64,000 nucleotides of DNA from an uncultured Bacteroidaceae bacterium (GCA_905234735.1 CAJOJA010000008.1:62001-126000), one strand, 5' to 3'. Positions 42,001-51,709 are shown, counted from the stretch's first letter. Program-made: numbers and translations. The notes: generated from the letters alone by a model not told the origin.

Positions 42001-42630
42001 GGCAGACACCATTACGGGTATTTCCCTGCCCATCGCTTCACCCACTTGAGAGATGGCATACAAGGCCGCTTTGGCATTCAGCGCATCGTAGCAAGTCTCC
42101 AATAGCAGCAGGTCGGCACCGCCCTCCATGAGAGTATGTGCCTGTTCGTGATAAGCCTCAGCCAGGGTGTCGAAATCGACTGTGCGCAGGGTGGGTTCGT
42201 TGGCATCTTGTGCCAGCGACAAGGATTTGGATGTCGGTCCCATACTGCCTGCTACCCATATTTTTCGTCCACAATTCTCGTCAGCGACCTTACGGGCAAT
42301 TTGGACTCCTGTACGTGCCATTTCTGCCGCCAGTTCCTGACAAGCATAGTCGGTCTGCGAGATGCGATTCGACGAGAATGTATTGGTGGTGATAATGTCG
42401 GCACCTGCCTCTATGTATTGACGATGGATGTCGGCAACGACCTCCGGGCGCGTCAAGTTCAGTATGTCGTTGTTGCCTGCCAGATTGGTCTTCCATTCCT
42501 TGAATCGCGAACCATGATAGTCCGTACGGCTCAGTCCGCACTGTTGTATCAGCGTACCGATGGCTCCGTCCAGAATTGCTATTCGTTTATTCAGCAAGGA
42601 TGCAAGTTGTGGCGCAATGTAGATAGACAT
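39058..42630 (-). CDS. metH: Cobalamin-dependent methionine synthase
   Basis: 1190 residues from the ATG at 42630. All four modules are present. The homocysteine-binding domain (about 1-330) has zinc Cys in NCSFG and GGCCGTTP. The methyl-THF domain covers about 350-640 (ERTNVAGSRRFARL, VIDINMDDAM). The cobalamin domain has cap helices and the base-off box DVHDIGKNIV near residue 763. The AdoMet reactivation domain covers about 880-1190. Together with metF it remethylates homocysteine. No cobalamin riboswitch-like leader is seen in the 169-bp divergent gap to mmdA. Confidence 0.98.
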   Translation of the reverse strand: MSIYIAPQLASLLNKRIAILDGAIGTLIQQCGLSRTDYHGSRFKEWKTNLAGNNDILNLTRPEVVADIHRQYIEAGADIITTNTFSSNRISQTDYACQELAAEMARTGVQIARKVADENCGRKIWVAGSMGPTSKSLSLAQDANEPTLRTVDFDTLAEAYHEQAHTLMEGGADLLLLETCYDALNAKAALYAISQVGEAMGREIPVMVSATINDRSGRLLTGQTLEAFYTSIAHYPILSFGLNCSFGVTDMKSFIEQISSKVKVYTSLYPNAGLPNEMGEYDEQPEYTARHLREIAEAGLLNIVGGCCGTTPSHIRAIRNAVEGVAPRKLSRATNDERGVTELSGLESLRIAPIATSGIITHIGERTNVAGSRRFARLIAEHQYEEALQVARQQIEGGAAVIDINMDDAMLESRQEMCNFLRCLSNTPAVARVPLMIDSSDWPTVLEGLKNAQGKCIVNSISLKVGEQEFLRQARQLRQLGAAVVVMAFDEKGQASTYERKTSICQRAYNLLTANGFPPQDIIFDVNVLSVATGIKEHAAYAIDFIRAVAWIKQNLPLAKTSGGISNLSFAFRGNNVVREAMHSVFLYHAVRAGLDMAIVNPAMLCVYDDIEPRLLHDVEDVILNTSDEATEQLIFLATQLKEEANAQGEQKGEPQQETWRQKDIEGRLAYALGNGISQYLAEDMSEALKAYGNNPVRVIEEPLMQAMEHIGQLFGEGKMFLPQVVKSAKVMKDAVDLLQPTIEQSEQKRETARPIVVLATVNGDVHDIGKNIVGIVLSCNGFDVHDLGVMVSNETILNAIRELKPVLVGVSGLITPSLKEMENLCRLMQANNMDTPLFVGGATTSAVHTALKLAPLYDGLVVYGGDASNTSVMAKRLMMNPLDFRITILEDQDRVREAHQASHSKLASYEEANRKAPQLSVYKGPTLEQLKPFETLQSDLACIAEHIDWRMFLYFWGFRGETLRQQLINPKAAQTLEEGKTWLAQALQNSHLSLRMALGFEAATAQGNDIRLADGTRLPMLRSQSETGGFRSLSDFFSHDIPSPLGMFCVAAENIHKPCCDHGASYDLLMSHAICARLAEACVEWMQQTVYGQHHVIRPAFGYATCPDHSLKRVVFDFLHIEERLHISLTDSYSILPSTSVCGLLVSHQEAKYFPIGQIDRCQFDDYCQRRGIDAEEGVRLLSRYIQAD

Positions 42631-42647
42631 ATCGTTTATTTTGAGTG

Positions 42648-42655
42648 CAAAAGTA
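42648..42655 (-). promoter_or_regulatory. -7 box of metH
   Basis: TACTTTTG on the minus strand, 17 bp before the ATG at 42630. Confidence 0.6.
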
Positions 42656-42741
42656 CATAAAATATCACGTTCTACATAGCCCTTAACTTTTTTTTTCACA
42701 AAAAACTAGTGTTTTATCGATGCTTTGTCGATTAAAAGTAT

Positions 42742-42749
42742 TAACTTTG
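42742..42749 (+). promoter_or_regulatory. -7 box of the mmdA operon
   Basis: TAACTTTG, 50 bp before the ATG at 42800. The -33 box is not clear. Confidence 0.65.
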
Positions 42750-42799
42750 CGCACGAATTTTGAGAAATAAACCTAATAAATAATCATTTCAATTAAAAA

Positions 42800-44371
42800 A
42801 TGAGCAAACAACAAGAGAAAATCGGAGAACTCGTTGAACTCCGTGCCAAAGCCCGTGTTGGCGGCGGTGAGAAAGCCATCGAGAAGCAGCACCAAAAGGG
42901 CAAGTACACAGCCCGCGAGCGTATAGCCATGCTGCTCGACGAAGGATCTTTCGAGGAAATGGACATGTTCGTGCAGCATCGTTGTACCAACTTCGGTATG
43001 GACAAGAAGCACTATCTAGGCGACGGCGTGGTTACTGGTAGCGGTACCATCGGCGGTCGTTTGGTTTATGTATTTGCACAGGACTTCACGGTTAGCGCCG
43101 GTTCCTTGAGCGAAATGCTGGCCAGCAAGATTTGCAAGGTTATGGATATTGCCATGAAGGTAGGTGCTCCCGTCATTGGTCTGAACGACTCCGGTGGTGC
43201 TCGTCTGCAGGAGGGTATCAATGCCCTGGCAGGTTACTCGGAAATCTTCCAACGCAACATTATGGCATCGGGCGTTGTTCCCCAGATTAGCGCCATCATG
43301 GGTCCCTGCGCAGGTGGTGCCGTTTACAGCCCTGCATTGACAGACTTCACCCTGATGATGGAGAATACTTCGTATATGTTCCTTACGGGTCCTGCCGTTG
43401 TGAAGACCGTGCTGGGTGAGGACGTAACTCAGGAACAGTTGGGTGGTGCCAGCGTGCATGGCACGAAGTCGGGCGTCTGCCACTTCACCGCCAAGACGGA
43501 GGAGGAAGCTATGGCTATGATTAAGAAGCTCATCAGCTACATTCCCCAGAACAATTTGGAAAAGACTCCCCGTGTGGCCTGCACCGACCCCATCAACCGC
43601 AAGGAGGACTTCCTGAACGAGATTATCCCGGAGAATCCCAACGAGGCCTACGATATGTATAAAGTTATTGCCGGTATCGTGGACAATGGCGAGTTTTTTG
43701 AGGTTCAGCCCAACTTTGCCAAGAATATCATCGTTGGTTTCGCCCGCTTCAATGGCGAGAGCGTCGGCATCGTGGCCAACCAGCCGCAGGTGATGGCTGG
43801 TGTACTCGACAGCAACTCTAGCCGCAAGGGAGCCCGTTTCGTACGCTTCTGCGACGCCTTTAATATTCCTATTGTAACGTTGGTTGATGTACCTGGATTC
43901 TTGCCTGGTACCCAGCAGGAGTACAACGCTGTAATCCTTCATGGTGCCAAGTTGCTCTATGCCTATGGCGAGTGCACAGTGCCCAAGGTTACCGTTACGC
44001 TGCGTAAGTCGTACGGTGGTTCGCACATCGTGATGAGCTGTAAGCAACTGCGTGGCGACATGAACTACGCATGGCCCTCGGCCGAAATCGCTGTCATGGG
44101 TGCTGCTGGTGCTGCTGCTGTGCTGTATGCCAAGGAGGCCAAGGCCCTGAAGGACGAAGGCAAGGTGGACGAGGCAAAGGCATTTATCAAGGAGAAGGAG
44201 GACGAGTACAACAAACTCTTCGCCAACCCTTACAATGCTGCGCGCTATGGCTACATCGACGATGTCATCGAGCCGCGCAACACTCGCTTCCGCATCATTC
44301 GTGCCCTGACACAGCTGGAGAACAAGAAACTCCAGAATCCTGCCAAGAAGCACGGTAACATTCCTTTGTAA
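42800..44371 (+). CDS. mmdA: Methylmalonyl-CoA decarboxylase carboxyltransferase subunit (PccB/MmdA type)
   Basis: 523 residues, full length for an acyl-CoA carboxylase beta/carboxyltransferase. Motifs: [49 protein letters not shown] (oxyanion hole) and [13 protein letters not shown]. It transfers the carboxyl of methylmalonyl-CoA to biotin on the carrier encoded downstream. With the gamma, carrier and beta subunits it forms a Na+-pumping decarboxylase used in succinate-to-propionate fermentation. The methylmalonyl-CoA epimerase gene often found upstream is absent. Confidence 0.95.
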   Translation: MSKQQEKIGELVELRAKARVGGGEKAIEKQHQKGKYTARERIAMLLDEGSFEEMDMFVQHRCTNFGMDKKHYLGDGVVTGSGTIGGRLVYVFAQDFTVSAGSLSEMLASKICKVMDIAMKVGAPVIGLNDSGGARLQEGINALAGYSEIFQRNIMASGVVPQISAIMGPCAGGAVYSPALTDFTLMMENTSYMFLTGPAVVKTVLGEDVTQEQLGGASVHGTKSGVCHFTAKTEEEAMAMIKKLISYIPQNNLEKTPRVACTDPINRKEDFLNEIIPENPNEAYDMYKVIAGIVDNGEFFEVQPNFAKNIIVGFARFNGESVGIVANQPQVMAGVLDSNSSRKGARFVRFCDAFNIPIVTLVDVPGFLPGTQQEYNAVILHGAKLLYAYGECTVPKVTVTLRKSYGGSHIVMSCKQLRGDMNYAWPSAEIAVMGAAGAAAVLYAKEAKALKDEGKVDEAKAFIKEKEDEYNKLFANPYNAARYGYIDDVIEPRNTRFRIIRALTQLENKKLQNPAKKHGNIPL

Positions 44372-44398
44372 TAAATTGATAATTGAAATTTGACAATT

Positions 44399-44728
44399 AT
44401 GATATTATTAACAACTGATTGGGGACAGGCATGGACGATGGCTGGCATCAGTGTCGGCGTGGTCTTTTCCATACTGGTTCTGTTAGTTCTCGTTCTGGCT
44501 GTCTTCAGCCTTGTAGCTCAGGGCAAGAAGGCGTCACCTGCTGGGGTTGTACCCGCTGTCCAGAAGTCTGCTCCTAAGGTTTCTAAGGCCGGTGGTACCG
44601 ATGAGGCAGCTGTGGCTATGGCAGTCTATCTGTACATGAATGGTCGTCACGACGAGGAGAGCGGTGTGCTCACCATCCACGTCAACGAACACTCGCTCTG
44701 GCATGAGGAACTGAACGAGAGACTTTAA
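44399..44728 (+). CDS. oadG: OadG-type gamma subunit of the Na+-pumping decarboxylase
   Basis: 109 residues from the ATG at 44399, which is formed within an AATTGACAATT-type repeat. One membrane helix (SVGVVFSILVLLVLVLAVFSLV) is followed by a Lys/Ala/Pro linker and the end DEAAVAMAVYLYMNGRHDEE. The gamma subunit links the carboxyltransferase and the membrane beta subunit. The position between mmdA and the biotin carrier supports this strongly. Confidence 0.88.
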   Translation: MILLTTDWGQAWTMAGISVGVVFSILVLLVLVLAVFSLVAQGKKASPAGVVPAVQKSAPKVSKAGGTDEAAVAMAVYLYMNGRHDEESGVLTIHVNEHSLWHEELNERL

Positions 44729-44762
44729 TAAATTAAAAAATTAAAAGTTAAAAATAAAAGTT

Positions 44763-45203
44763 ATGCAAGACTTTAAATTTAAGATAGACGGTACAGAATA
44801 CACTGCTAATGTCGAGGAAAAAGAAGACGGAAAGTTGGCAGTTACTGTCAATGGCAAAACCTACGAAGTGGAAGTTCCCGGACACGTAGCAGCTGCCCCC
44901 AAGGTACAACCCATCAAGCCTGCCGCACCCACTGCTGCTCCTGCCGCTGCCCCCGCAGCTGCTCCTGCCAAGAAGGCTGCCACTGGCACTGGAACTGCCG
45001 TTACGGCTCCTCTGCCCGGAACCATCACCAGCATCGAGGTGAAGGAGGGCGATGCCGTCAAGGCAGGTCAGACCGTTATCGTTATGGAAGCCATGAAGAT
45101 GGCCAACAACATCACCGCAGAGTGCGACGGTACCGTCAAGGCCATCCTCGTTCAGCAGGGTGCACAGGTGCAGTCGGGCGACGCTTTAATCGAAATCGGC
45201 TGA
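44763..45203 (+). CDS. mmdC: Biotin carboxyl carrier subunit of methylmalonyl-CoA decarboxylase
   Basis: 146 residues: an N-terminal strand-rich segment, an Ala/Pro linker (AAPTAAPAAAPAAAPAKK), and a biotinyl domain with EAMKM, whose Lys112 would carry biotin. The swinging arm carries CO2 from MmdA to the OadB site. Confidence 0.95.
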   Translation: MQDFKFKIDGTEYTANVEEKEDGKLAVTVNGKTYEVEVPGHVAAAPKVQPIKPAAPTAAPAAAPAAAPAKKAATGTGTAVTAPLPGTITSIEVKEGDAVKAGQTVIVMEAMKMANNITAECDGTVKAILVQQGAQVQSGDALIEIG

Positions 45204-45240
45204 TTTCGTAATTGACAATTGATAATTGATATTGACAATT

Positions 45241-46521
45241 ATGAAAAGAATAAAGTTTTTTAGTTTGCTAGCTCTGTTGCTCCTTATGGCCACACCTTTG
45301 ATGGCAGCCGACTTCGACATGAATTCGGCTATGACCAAGTTCTGGAGCGAGATGGGCTTTACCTATTTCTTTGCAGGCGAGGGCTGGAAGAATGCCGTCA
45401 TGATTCTGATAGCTTGCTTCCTACTTTATCTGGCCATCAAGAAGGAGTACGAACCCCTATTGCTCCTGCCCATTGCCTTTGGTATGTTGCTGTCGAACAT
45501 TCCCGGTGCGGGTCTGTTCCACACCTCCATGTGGAACGATGAATTCCTGAACCCCGAGAGCCCTTTCTACCATAGTTATCGCCATGTAATGGCTGAGGGT
45601 GGACTGCTCGATGTGCTCTACATCGGTGTCAAGGCAGGTGTCTATCCCTGCCTCATCTTCCTTGGTGTGGGTGCAATGACTGACTTCGGTCCGCTGATTG
45701 CCAACCCCAAAAGCTTGCTTCTTGGTGCTGCCGCACAGCTGGGTATCTTTGCTACCTTTCTGGTGACACAGATGGACTTCTTCGGTTTTAATGCTCAGGA
45801 AGCAGCTTCTATTGGTATCATCGGTGGTGCCGATGGTCCTACGGCCATCTTCCTCACCACCAAACTGGCTCCCCACTTGTTGGGCCCCATCGCAGTGGCT
45901 GCCTACTCGTATATGGCCTTGGTGCCCGTTATCCAGCCGCCCATCATGCGTGCTCTGACAACGAAGAAGGAACGCATGATTCGCATGGAACAGCTGCGCA
46001 CCGTGTCGAAGAAAGAGAAGATTCTGTTCCCCATCATCGTTGCCATCATCGTCAGTCTTATCCTTCCCTCTGCTGCCACTCTGATTGGTTGCCTCATGCT
46101 GGGTAACCTGATGAAAGAGAGTGGGGTAGTGGAGCGCCTGTCGAAGGCTGCCCAGAACGAGTTGAACAACATCGTTGTTATCTTCCTGGGTACCACGGTG
46201 GGTGCAACGGCTACGGCTGAGGCCTTCCTCAACTTCCGCACTATCTCTATCCTCTGCGTCGGCATCGTTGCCTTCGGTGTGGGTTCAGCCGGTGGTGTGC
46301 TGTTGGCCAAGTTCATGAACCTGTTCCTAAAGAAGAAGATTAACCCGCTGATTGGTTCGGCTGGTGTCAGTGCTGTGCCTATGGCTGCTCGTGTCAGCCA
46401 GTCAGAAGGTCAGAAGGCCGACCCGCGTAACTTCCTCCTGATGCATGCCATGGGTCCCAATGTGGCCGGTGTCATCGGTTCTGCCGTTGCCGCAGGTATT
46501 CTGTTGAGTTTCTTGGGTTAA
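45241..46521 (+). CDS. oadB: Na+-transporting decarboxylase beta subunit (OadB/MmdB)
   Basis: 426 residues from the ATG at 45241; an upstream TTG belongs to the AATTGACAATT repeat. A hydrophobic N-terminus is followed by about 9-11 membrane helices, with [20 protein letters not shown] containing the conserved Asp used for Na+, [14 protein letters not shown], and [15 protein letters not shown]. It couples decarboxylation of carboxybiotin to Na+ export. Last gene of the operon. Confidence 0.96.
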   Translation: MKRIKFFSLLALLLLMATPLMAADFDMNSAMTKFWSEMGFTYFFAGEGWKNAVMILIACFLLYLAIKKEYEPLLLLPIAFGMLLSNIPGAGLFHTSMWNDEFLNPESPFYHSYRHVMAEGGLLDVLYIGVKAGVYPCLIFLGVGAMTDFGPLIANPKSLLLGAAAQLGIFATFLVTQMDFFGFNAQEAASIGIIGGADGPTAIFLTTKLAPHLLGPIAVAAYSYMALVPVIQPPIMRALTTKKERMIRMEQLRTVSKKEKILFPIIVAIIVSLILPSAATLIGCLMLGNLMKESGVVERLSKAAQNELNNIVVIFLGTTVGATATAEAFLNFRTISILCVGIVAFGVGSAGGVLLAKFMNLFLKKKINPLIGSAGVSAVPMAARVSQSEGQKADPRNFLLMHAMGPNVAGVIGSAVAAGILLSFLG

Positions 46522-46575
46522 CCTTAACAATCTTAAAGTCCTTTGTGATTTTAGGTTCTTAAAGTTCTTTATTAA

Positions 46576-46606
46576 AAAGTGCGGAGAAATCCGTGCTTTT
46601 TTTTTG
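46576..46606 (+). terminator. mmd operon terminator
   Basis: AAAGTGCGGA, loop GAAA, TCCGTGCTTT, then a long T tract. The T tract also provides the -33 box of the next promoter. Confidence 0.85.
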
Positions 46607-46633
46607 TTCTTTTTCAAAGAATTATTATCTTTG
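46604..46633 (+). promoter_or_regulatory. Promoter of the FAS1 lipoprotein gene
   Basis: TTG (46604-46606), 19 bp, TATCTTTG (46626-46633); ATG at 46660. Confidence 0.75.
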
Positions 46634-46659
46634 CTCCCAAATACTAAAAACTAACTAAC

Positions 46660-48792
46660 ATGAAAAAGCATTTTATTGCTCTCTTGGCCGCTGTAGCAGT
46701 ATTGGTCTCTTGTACGGAGAACATCGACACATCGAATCGTTACACGTTCACGGAGGAGACCATCACCAGCTATCTGCAGAAGCACGACCAGTTCAGTGAA
46801 TATGTGAAACTGCTGGAGACCGTCCGGGTAAGTAAGTACTCCGAAAGCACCATGTCGCAGTTGTTGTCGGCACGTGGTAACTATACAGTGTTTGCACCCA
46901 ACAACCAAGCCATTCAGCTCTATCTGGATACGCTGGCCCTGAAGGGCATCATCAGCGAGCCCTCGTGGGAGGGATTCCCGAAGGATGGTGTAGCCCTCGA
47001 CTCCATTCAGCGTGTTATTGTCTTCAATAGCATTCTGGATGCAGGCAACGAGAACGACAATATTTACCAGACGTCTTCTTTCCCTGAGCAGAACAATGAG
47101 TTCCTAATTAGCAACATGAACGACCGTAAACTGACGGTTCATTATGGTACAAACCCCGACAGTATTTTCATCAACGGCATCTATCAGGTTTCGCAAACCA
47201 ATCGTGACATCATGGCCATCAACGGATTCATCCACGAGATGCAGGGCGTAATCGCTCCCAGTAATGAAACGCTGGGTGACATCGTTAGCAGCATGATAGC
47301 TGAGGGTGAGGGAGGCTTCGTAGTTATGTCAAAGCTGATTAGTGCATGTGGACTTATTGACACACTGAGCCGGGTTAAGGACGAGACATACGAAGAGTTG
47401 TACATGACAGGAAGCATCAATCCTCAGCTCCCCTACCACGACACAGAAAATTCCGTAGGTTATTTGCCTGAACATCGCAAGTACGGATTTACGCTATTTG
47501 CCGAGACCGACGAGTTTTGGAGCAATACCCTGGGTAAGCCTATTGACGAAATTACCGTTGAGGATATTCGAGCATATATTCAAGACAACAACTTATGCCC
47601 AGGATCCATCGACGACACCAACTACAAGAGCATCGACAATGCGCTGAACCAGTTCGTGACGTATCACTTGCTACCTATGCGCATTCCGAAGAATAAACTC
47701 ACCATTCACTATACCGAAAAGGGCTACAACTTCCAAACTTCCACGACGTACACCATCCCCGTTTGGGAACTTTACACTACGATGGGCAAACGTCGTCTCA
47801 TAAAGATTTACGAGGCTGGTCCCAGTGGCCCGGATGGTTTCTACCTGAATCGTTTCCCCAACCTGGACAATCGTCGTCGCGGTAATTACAAGGAGACGGG
47901 TTGTGATCCCGACAAGGAGGGTATTCACCTCGACATTCCCGACGATATGTCGCCACTATCCTTCGTGAACGCCATTATTTACCCCATCAATCGTGTATTG
48001 GCATATGATAATGATACGCGCGATAACTTCCAGAAGATGCGCCTGCGCTATGACGTGGCTGCCCTGTTCCCTGAGTTCATGAATAACGACATCCGCATCG
48101 ACCGTATCGGCAACACCTACACGCGCCACGTGGGAATCCCTTGCACCAGCACCTATAACTATCTGGAGGACTGCGAAATTGCCGATGGCAGTCTCTTCTA
48201 CTACCTTTCCGGCTATAAGTGCAACTGGGCTAATTACCAAGGTGACGAGCTAAATGTGGTAGGTAAGTACGAGATGACGTTCCGCCTGCCTCCCGTGCCT
48301 CGTAAGGGAACATACGAGATTCGTTATCTTATCGGTTGCGGTTCTAGCTGGCGTAGTATGTGTCAAGTTTATTTTGGAACCGACCGCGACAATCTTCCAG
48401 CCATGGGTATCCCTCTTGATGTACGTCAGGGTGCTCACTACCGCTATCTGCTCAGTGGTTCAGTGCCCAGTGAGTTTGTGGGTTGGCAAGATGATACCGA
48501 CGACGATGACTTCAACGCTGAGACTGATAAAAAGATGCGTGCCAACGGCTACATGAAGGGTCCGGAATACTACTGGCCGGAGATTTCCGGAAGTCCCACC
48601 TCTACGGCACGTAAGCGTGACCGAATTCTGCGACGTATCATCGTCACCAGCACAATGGATCCCGACCAGACCTATTACCTCCGTTTCAAGAATGTGCTTG
48701 ACAATGAGAAACTGCAGTTCTACATGGACTTCATCGAAGTCTGCCCGAAGGAAATCTATGATAATCCCGTGGAGCCGGAGGACATTTGGTAA
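46660..48792 (+). CDS. Fasciclin (FAS1) domain lipoprotein
   Basis: 710 residues. The lipobox LVSC gives a lipidated Cys near residue 19. An N-terminal FAS1 domain (about 30-200) has YTVFAPNNQAIQLYLDTL and the closing MAINGFIHEMQGVI. A second FAS1-like unit follows from about 210 (YGFTLFAETDEFW). The C-terminal 300 residues are beta-rich and unassigned. Such proteins usually accompany SusC/SusD pairs and decorate the cell surface; no SusC/D genes are present here. It is followed 36 bp later by the histidine phosphatase gene. Confidence 0.82.
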   Translation: MKKHFIALLAAVAVLVSCTENIDTSNRYTFTEETITSYLQKHDQFSEYVKLLETVRVSKYSESTMSQLLSARGNYTVFAPNNQAIQLYLDTLALKGIISEPSWEGFPKDGVALDSIQRVIVFNSILDAGNENDNIYQTSSFPEQNNEFLISNMNDRKLTVHYGTNPDSIFINGIYQVSQTNRDIMAINGFIHEMQGVIAPSNETLGDIVSSMIAEGEGGFVVMSKLISACGLIDTLSRVKDETYEELYMTGSINPQLPYHDTENSVGYLPEHRKYGFTLFAETDEFWSNTLGKPIDEITVEDIRAYIQDNNLCPGSIDDTNYKSIDNALNQFVTYHLLPMRIPKNKLTIHYTEKGYNFQTSTTYTIPVWELYTTMGKRRLIKIYEAGPSGPDGFYLNRFPNLDNRRRGNYKETGCDPDKEGIHLDIPDDMSPLSFVNAIIYPINRVLAYDNDTRDNFQKMRLRYDVAALFPEFMNNDIRIDRIGNTYTRHVGIPCTSTYNYLEDCEIADGSLFYYLSGYKCNWANYQGDELNVVGKYEMTFRLPPVPRKGTYEIRYLIGCGSSWRSMCQVYFGTDRDNLPAMGIPLDVRQGAHYRYLLSGSVPSEFVGWQDDTDDDDFNAETDKKMRANGYMKGPEYYWPEISGSPTSTARKRDRILRRIIVTSTMDPDQTYYLRFKNVLDNEKLQFYMDFIEVCPKEIYDNPVEPEDIW

Positions 48793-48828
48793 ATTAAGAA
48801 TAAAGATTTAAAAGTCAAGAATTTATTA

Positions 48829-50118
48829 ATGTATACGAAACTTACATCCATCATAGCGGCGGCATTACTGGTGTCGCCGCTAATGGTTTTTGCTCAGCAA
48901 GGCTGGACGAAGGCCCGTCAGGAGATTCACGAAAATAAGTTGCTTTCGGCAAGTAACTATTTGGCATACGTCGACCCCACCGAGAAACTGACACCAGCCC
49001 CCAAGGGGTACGAACCATTCTATCTCAGCCATTACGGACGACACGGCAGCCGTTGGCTCATCGGAGACTGGGAGTACCAGGATGCCATGAAGGTGCTGAA
49101 GAAGGCCCACGAACAGGGTGTGCTGACAGAGCGCGGAGAGCTTCTTCGCCAACAGCTCGACAAGTTCTACAAGACCACCATCGACCGTCGCGGCGATCTA
49201 ACTACCGTAGGCGAACGCCAGCACCACCGCATCGGACGGCGCATGACCGAGCACTTCCCCGAAATCTTCGGTGCCAGCAACAGTCAGGTGGATGCCCGGT
49301 CTACGGTTGTCATTCGGTGTATTCTGTCGATGGTTGCCGAATGCGAGGAACTTACGGCCTTCAACCCTCAACTGCGCATCCACAACGATGTCAGTCAGGC
49401 CTTTCAGTACTACCTGAACAAGGAACCCTGGGAGCGCATCATTAACGAAAAGAACGATGCAAAGTGGAAACGCGTTAATTTTGATTACAAGCGAGAATAC
49501 ACCCATCCTGAGCGTCTTTGTCGCCTGCTCTTCACCGACGATGGATTTGTCCGATATGGTATGGATGCAGGCTCGTTTATGCGACGCCTCTTCGACATCT
49601 GCAGCAACATGCAGAGCCACGATGACGGCATCGACCTCTACGACCTTTTCACCGAAGACGAGCTTTACGATCTATGGCGTATCCGCAACCTGGAGTGGTA
49701 CGTAAACTACAGCAGCGAGTATTCACCCCACACGCAGGACAACCTGCTGCACAATTTCCTCGAGACGGCAGATACCATCGTCAGCAAGAAAGATTTCCAT
49801 GGTGCTACCTTGCGCTTCGGACACGAAGTCTGTGTCATGCCCCTGGCTGCCCTAATGCAACTGGGCGACTGTTATCCCGAAGTACCTATGGAACGCCTCG
49901 ACACTCTCGACCGCGTGTGGGCCAACTTCCGCATTTTTCCCATGGCCTCGAACATCCAGTTGGTGTTCTATCGACCCAAAAAGGCTCGGGATGGTGATAT
50001 CCTGGTTAAGGCTATGTTGAACGAGCGCGAGCAGAAACTCCCTCTCCCCACCAACCAGTATCCCTATTACCGCTGGCAGGACGTAAAGGCCCTCTTTGAA
50101 AAGCGCCTATCCGAATAG
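48829..50118 (+). CDS. Secreted histidine acid phosphatase (branch 2, MINPP/phytase-like)
   Basis: 429 residues with signal peptide (SIIAAALLVSPLMVFAQ). The catalytic motif YGRHGSR has the nucleophile His72 and Arg71/Arg75. The C-terminal proton donor region is ATLRFGHEVCVMPLAALM (GHE in place of the HD or HAE of classical phytases). Lys-rich VGERQHHRIGRRM follows the usual spacing. It probably removes phosphate from inositol phosphates or other phosphomonoesters in the periplasm; the substrate cannot be read from the sequence. Confidence 0.85.
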   Translation: MYTKLTSIIAAALLVSPLMVFAQQGWTKARQEIHENKLLSASNYLAYVDPTEKLTPAPKGYEPFYLSHYGRHGSRWLIGDWEYQDAMKVLKKAHEQGVLTERGELLRQQLDKFYKTTIDRRGDLTTVGERQHHRIGRRMTEHFPEIFGASNSQVDARSTVVIRCILSMVAECEELTAFNPQLRIHNDVSQAFQYYLNKEPWERIINEKNDAKWKRVNFDYKREYTHPERLCRLLFTDDGFVRYGMDAGSFMRRLFDICSNMQSHDDGIDLYDLFTEDELYDLWRIRNLEWYVNYSSEYSPHTQDNLLHNFLETADTIVSKKDFHGATLRFGHEVCVMPLAALMQLGDCYPEVPMERLDTLDRVWANFRIFPMASNIQLVFYRPKKARDGDILVKAMLNEREQKLPLPTNQYPYYRWQDVKALFEKRLSE

Positions 50119-50167
50119 AGTATCCATTTTTCTTTCACACCTTTCACATTATTCCTTTCTGCAGGAT

Positions 50168-51400
50168 ATGCCCATCACACTCTACGAACTAAACTCATTG
50201 GTCAAGGAAACTCTGGAACATGAGCTCCCCGATACCTTTTGGGTGCAAGGCGAACTCTGCGAGGGACGTCAGGGCTATGGTGGGCACTTCTATGGCGAAC
50301 TCATTCAAAAGGACGAACGTACAGAAGCGGTTGTAGCCAAAGCGCGCATTACCTGCTGGGCCAACACTTTTGGTCAGATAGCTCATCGCTTTCATCAGCA
50401 GACTGGCGAGAGCCTACGCCCTGGCATGCAGGTGCTTATGGAGGTTGCGGTGTCATTCCATCAGCAGTATGGCTTCAGCCTTAATGTACTCGATATCGAC
50501 CCCAACTTCACCCTTGGCGACATGGCCCGTCGTCGGCAACAGATATTGCGACAGCTCGAGGCTGATGGAATCCTGCATGACAATCAGACTCTCCCACTTC
50601 CTCTACTTACGCGACGCATAGCCGTCGTCAGCAGTCAGTCGGCGGCTGGCTATGGGGACTTCTGTAACCAACTCCAGCACAACGACTTTGGTTTTCATTT
50701 TATTGTCCAGCTCTTCCCCGCTGTCATGCAGGGCAGTAGGGTAGAGGAGACCATCATCCAGGCACTGGAGCAGGTAGCCCAGGAGGCAGACCAGTGGGAT
50801 GTTGTGGCCATCATCCGTGGAGGTGGCGCCACCAGCGATCTCAGCGATTTCGATTCCTATCCCCTTGCTGTTTGCATTGCCCAAATGACGCTTCCCGTCA
50901 TCACAGGCATTGGCCACGAGCGCGACGAGACTGTCCTCGACTATGTTGCCCACACCCATCTGAAAACACCTACTGCCGTTGCAGCCTTCCTCATTGACCA
51001 CATGGGTGAACTGGCTGTCCGGCTCGATGACCTCTCGCAACGTATAGGGCACAGTGTTACCAGTCGGATTGCACGCGAAGAGCAACGTATGGTGCGTCTT
51101 GCAACGGTGCTTCCCCTGACCTTCTGCAATGTCCGTCAGTTGCAGCTGCATCGTCTCGATCGCCTGCTACAGCGAATGAGCATAACCTATAAGGAGCAGC
51201 AACAGCGCCAACGCCATCGTCTTGACCTTCTGGAGCAACGTCTTCGAGGACTTGACCCTGAGCTCCTTCTTCAGCGCGGCTATTCGATGACCTTCGGCCC
51301 CGACGGATGTCTTCTACGCGATACCTCCCAGGTAGCCCCTGGTCAGTTCATCATCACACGCCTCGCCAATGGCGAACTACACTCGACCATCACTCCATAA
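50168..51400 (+). CDS. xseA: Exodeoxyribonuclease VII large subunit
   Basis: 410 residues from the ATG at 50168 (MPITLYELNSLVKETLE). The N-terminal OB domain (WVQGELCEGRQGYGGHFYGE) is followed by the catalytic domain with IAVVSSQSAAGYGDF, IIRGGGATSDLSDFD, VITGIGHERDETVLDYVAH and TPTAVAAFL. It degrades single-stranded DNA with the small subunit, whose gene follows by 20 bp. Confidence 0.97.
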   Translation: MPITLYELNSLVKETLEHELPDTFWVQGELCEGRQGYGGHFYGELIQKDERTEAVVAKARITCWANTFGQIAHRFHQQTGESLRPGMQVLMEVAVSFHQQYGFSLNVLDIDPNFTLGDMARRRQQILRQLEADGILHDNQTLPLPLLTRRIAVVSSQSAAGYGDFCNQLQHNDFGFHFIVQLFPAVMQGSRVEETIIQALEQVAQEADQWDVVAIIRGGGATSDLSDFDSYPLAVCIAQMTLPVITGIGHERDETVLDYVAHTHLKTPTAVAAFLIDHMGELAVRLDDLSQRIGHSVTSRIAREEQRMVRLATVLPLTFCNVRQLQLHRLDRLLQRMSITYKEQQQRQRHRLDLLEQRLRGLDPELLLQRGYSMTFGPDGCLLRDTSQVAPGQFIITRLANGELHSTITP

Positions 51401-51420
51401 CCCTTAACCCTTTCCTTACT

Positions 51421-51612
51421 ATGTCCTACGAACAATCCATACAGCGTATCGAAGCCATCGCTCAACAATTGGAACGTGGCGAGATGCCCATCGACGAAAT
51501 GGCCTCCCGCCTACGCGAGGCTCAGGAACTCCTCCGCCAATGCCGCCAGCAACTATATGCTGCAGACAAGGCCGTACAAGAAATTCTGGCAACTGACAGC
51601 GAGAGTGAATAA
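51421..51612 (+). CDS. xseB: Exodeoxyribonuclease VII small subunit
   Basis: 63 residues: SYEQSIQRIEAIAQQLERGE, LREAQELLRQCRQQLYAADK. A short helical protein of normal XseB size, directly after xseA. It associates in several copies with XseA. Confidence 0.93.
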   Translation: MSYEQSIQRIEAIAQQLERGEMPIDEMASRLREAQELLRQCRQQLYAADKAVQEILATDSESE

Positions 51613-51636
51613 AAATGAAGCAAACCTGCTTGCTGA

Positions 51637-51668
51637 TTTTGTGGTTTGCAAATAAATGATTATCTTTG
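51637..51668 (+). promoter_or_regulatory. Promoter of PPi-phosphofructokinase
   Basis: TTTTG (51637-51641), 19 bp, TATCTTTG (51661-51668). A GCAAACC...GGTTTGC inverted repeat (51620-51649) overlaps the -33 box and may end xseB or act as an operator. Confidence 0.7.
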
Positions 51669-51709
51669 CAAGCAAAATTTGTGAACAATACATAATTATA
51701 AAAAAAACT

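Noticed and set aside
42631..42799. Cobalamin or SAM riboswitch before metH
   Set aside because: The gap is only 169 bp and holds two promoters; metH has a leader of a few bases, too short for a riboswitch.
43016..44353. A 445-codon minus-strand frame opposite mmdA
   Set aside because: Antisense to a strongly conserved carboxyltransferase; no independent support.
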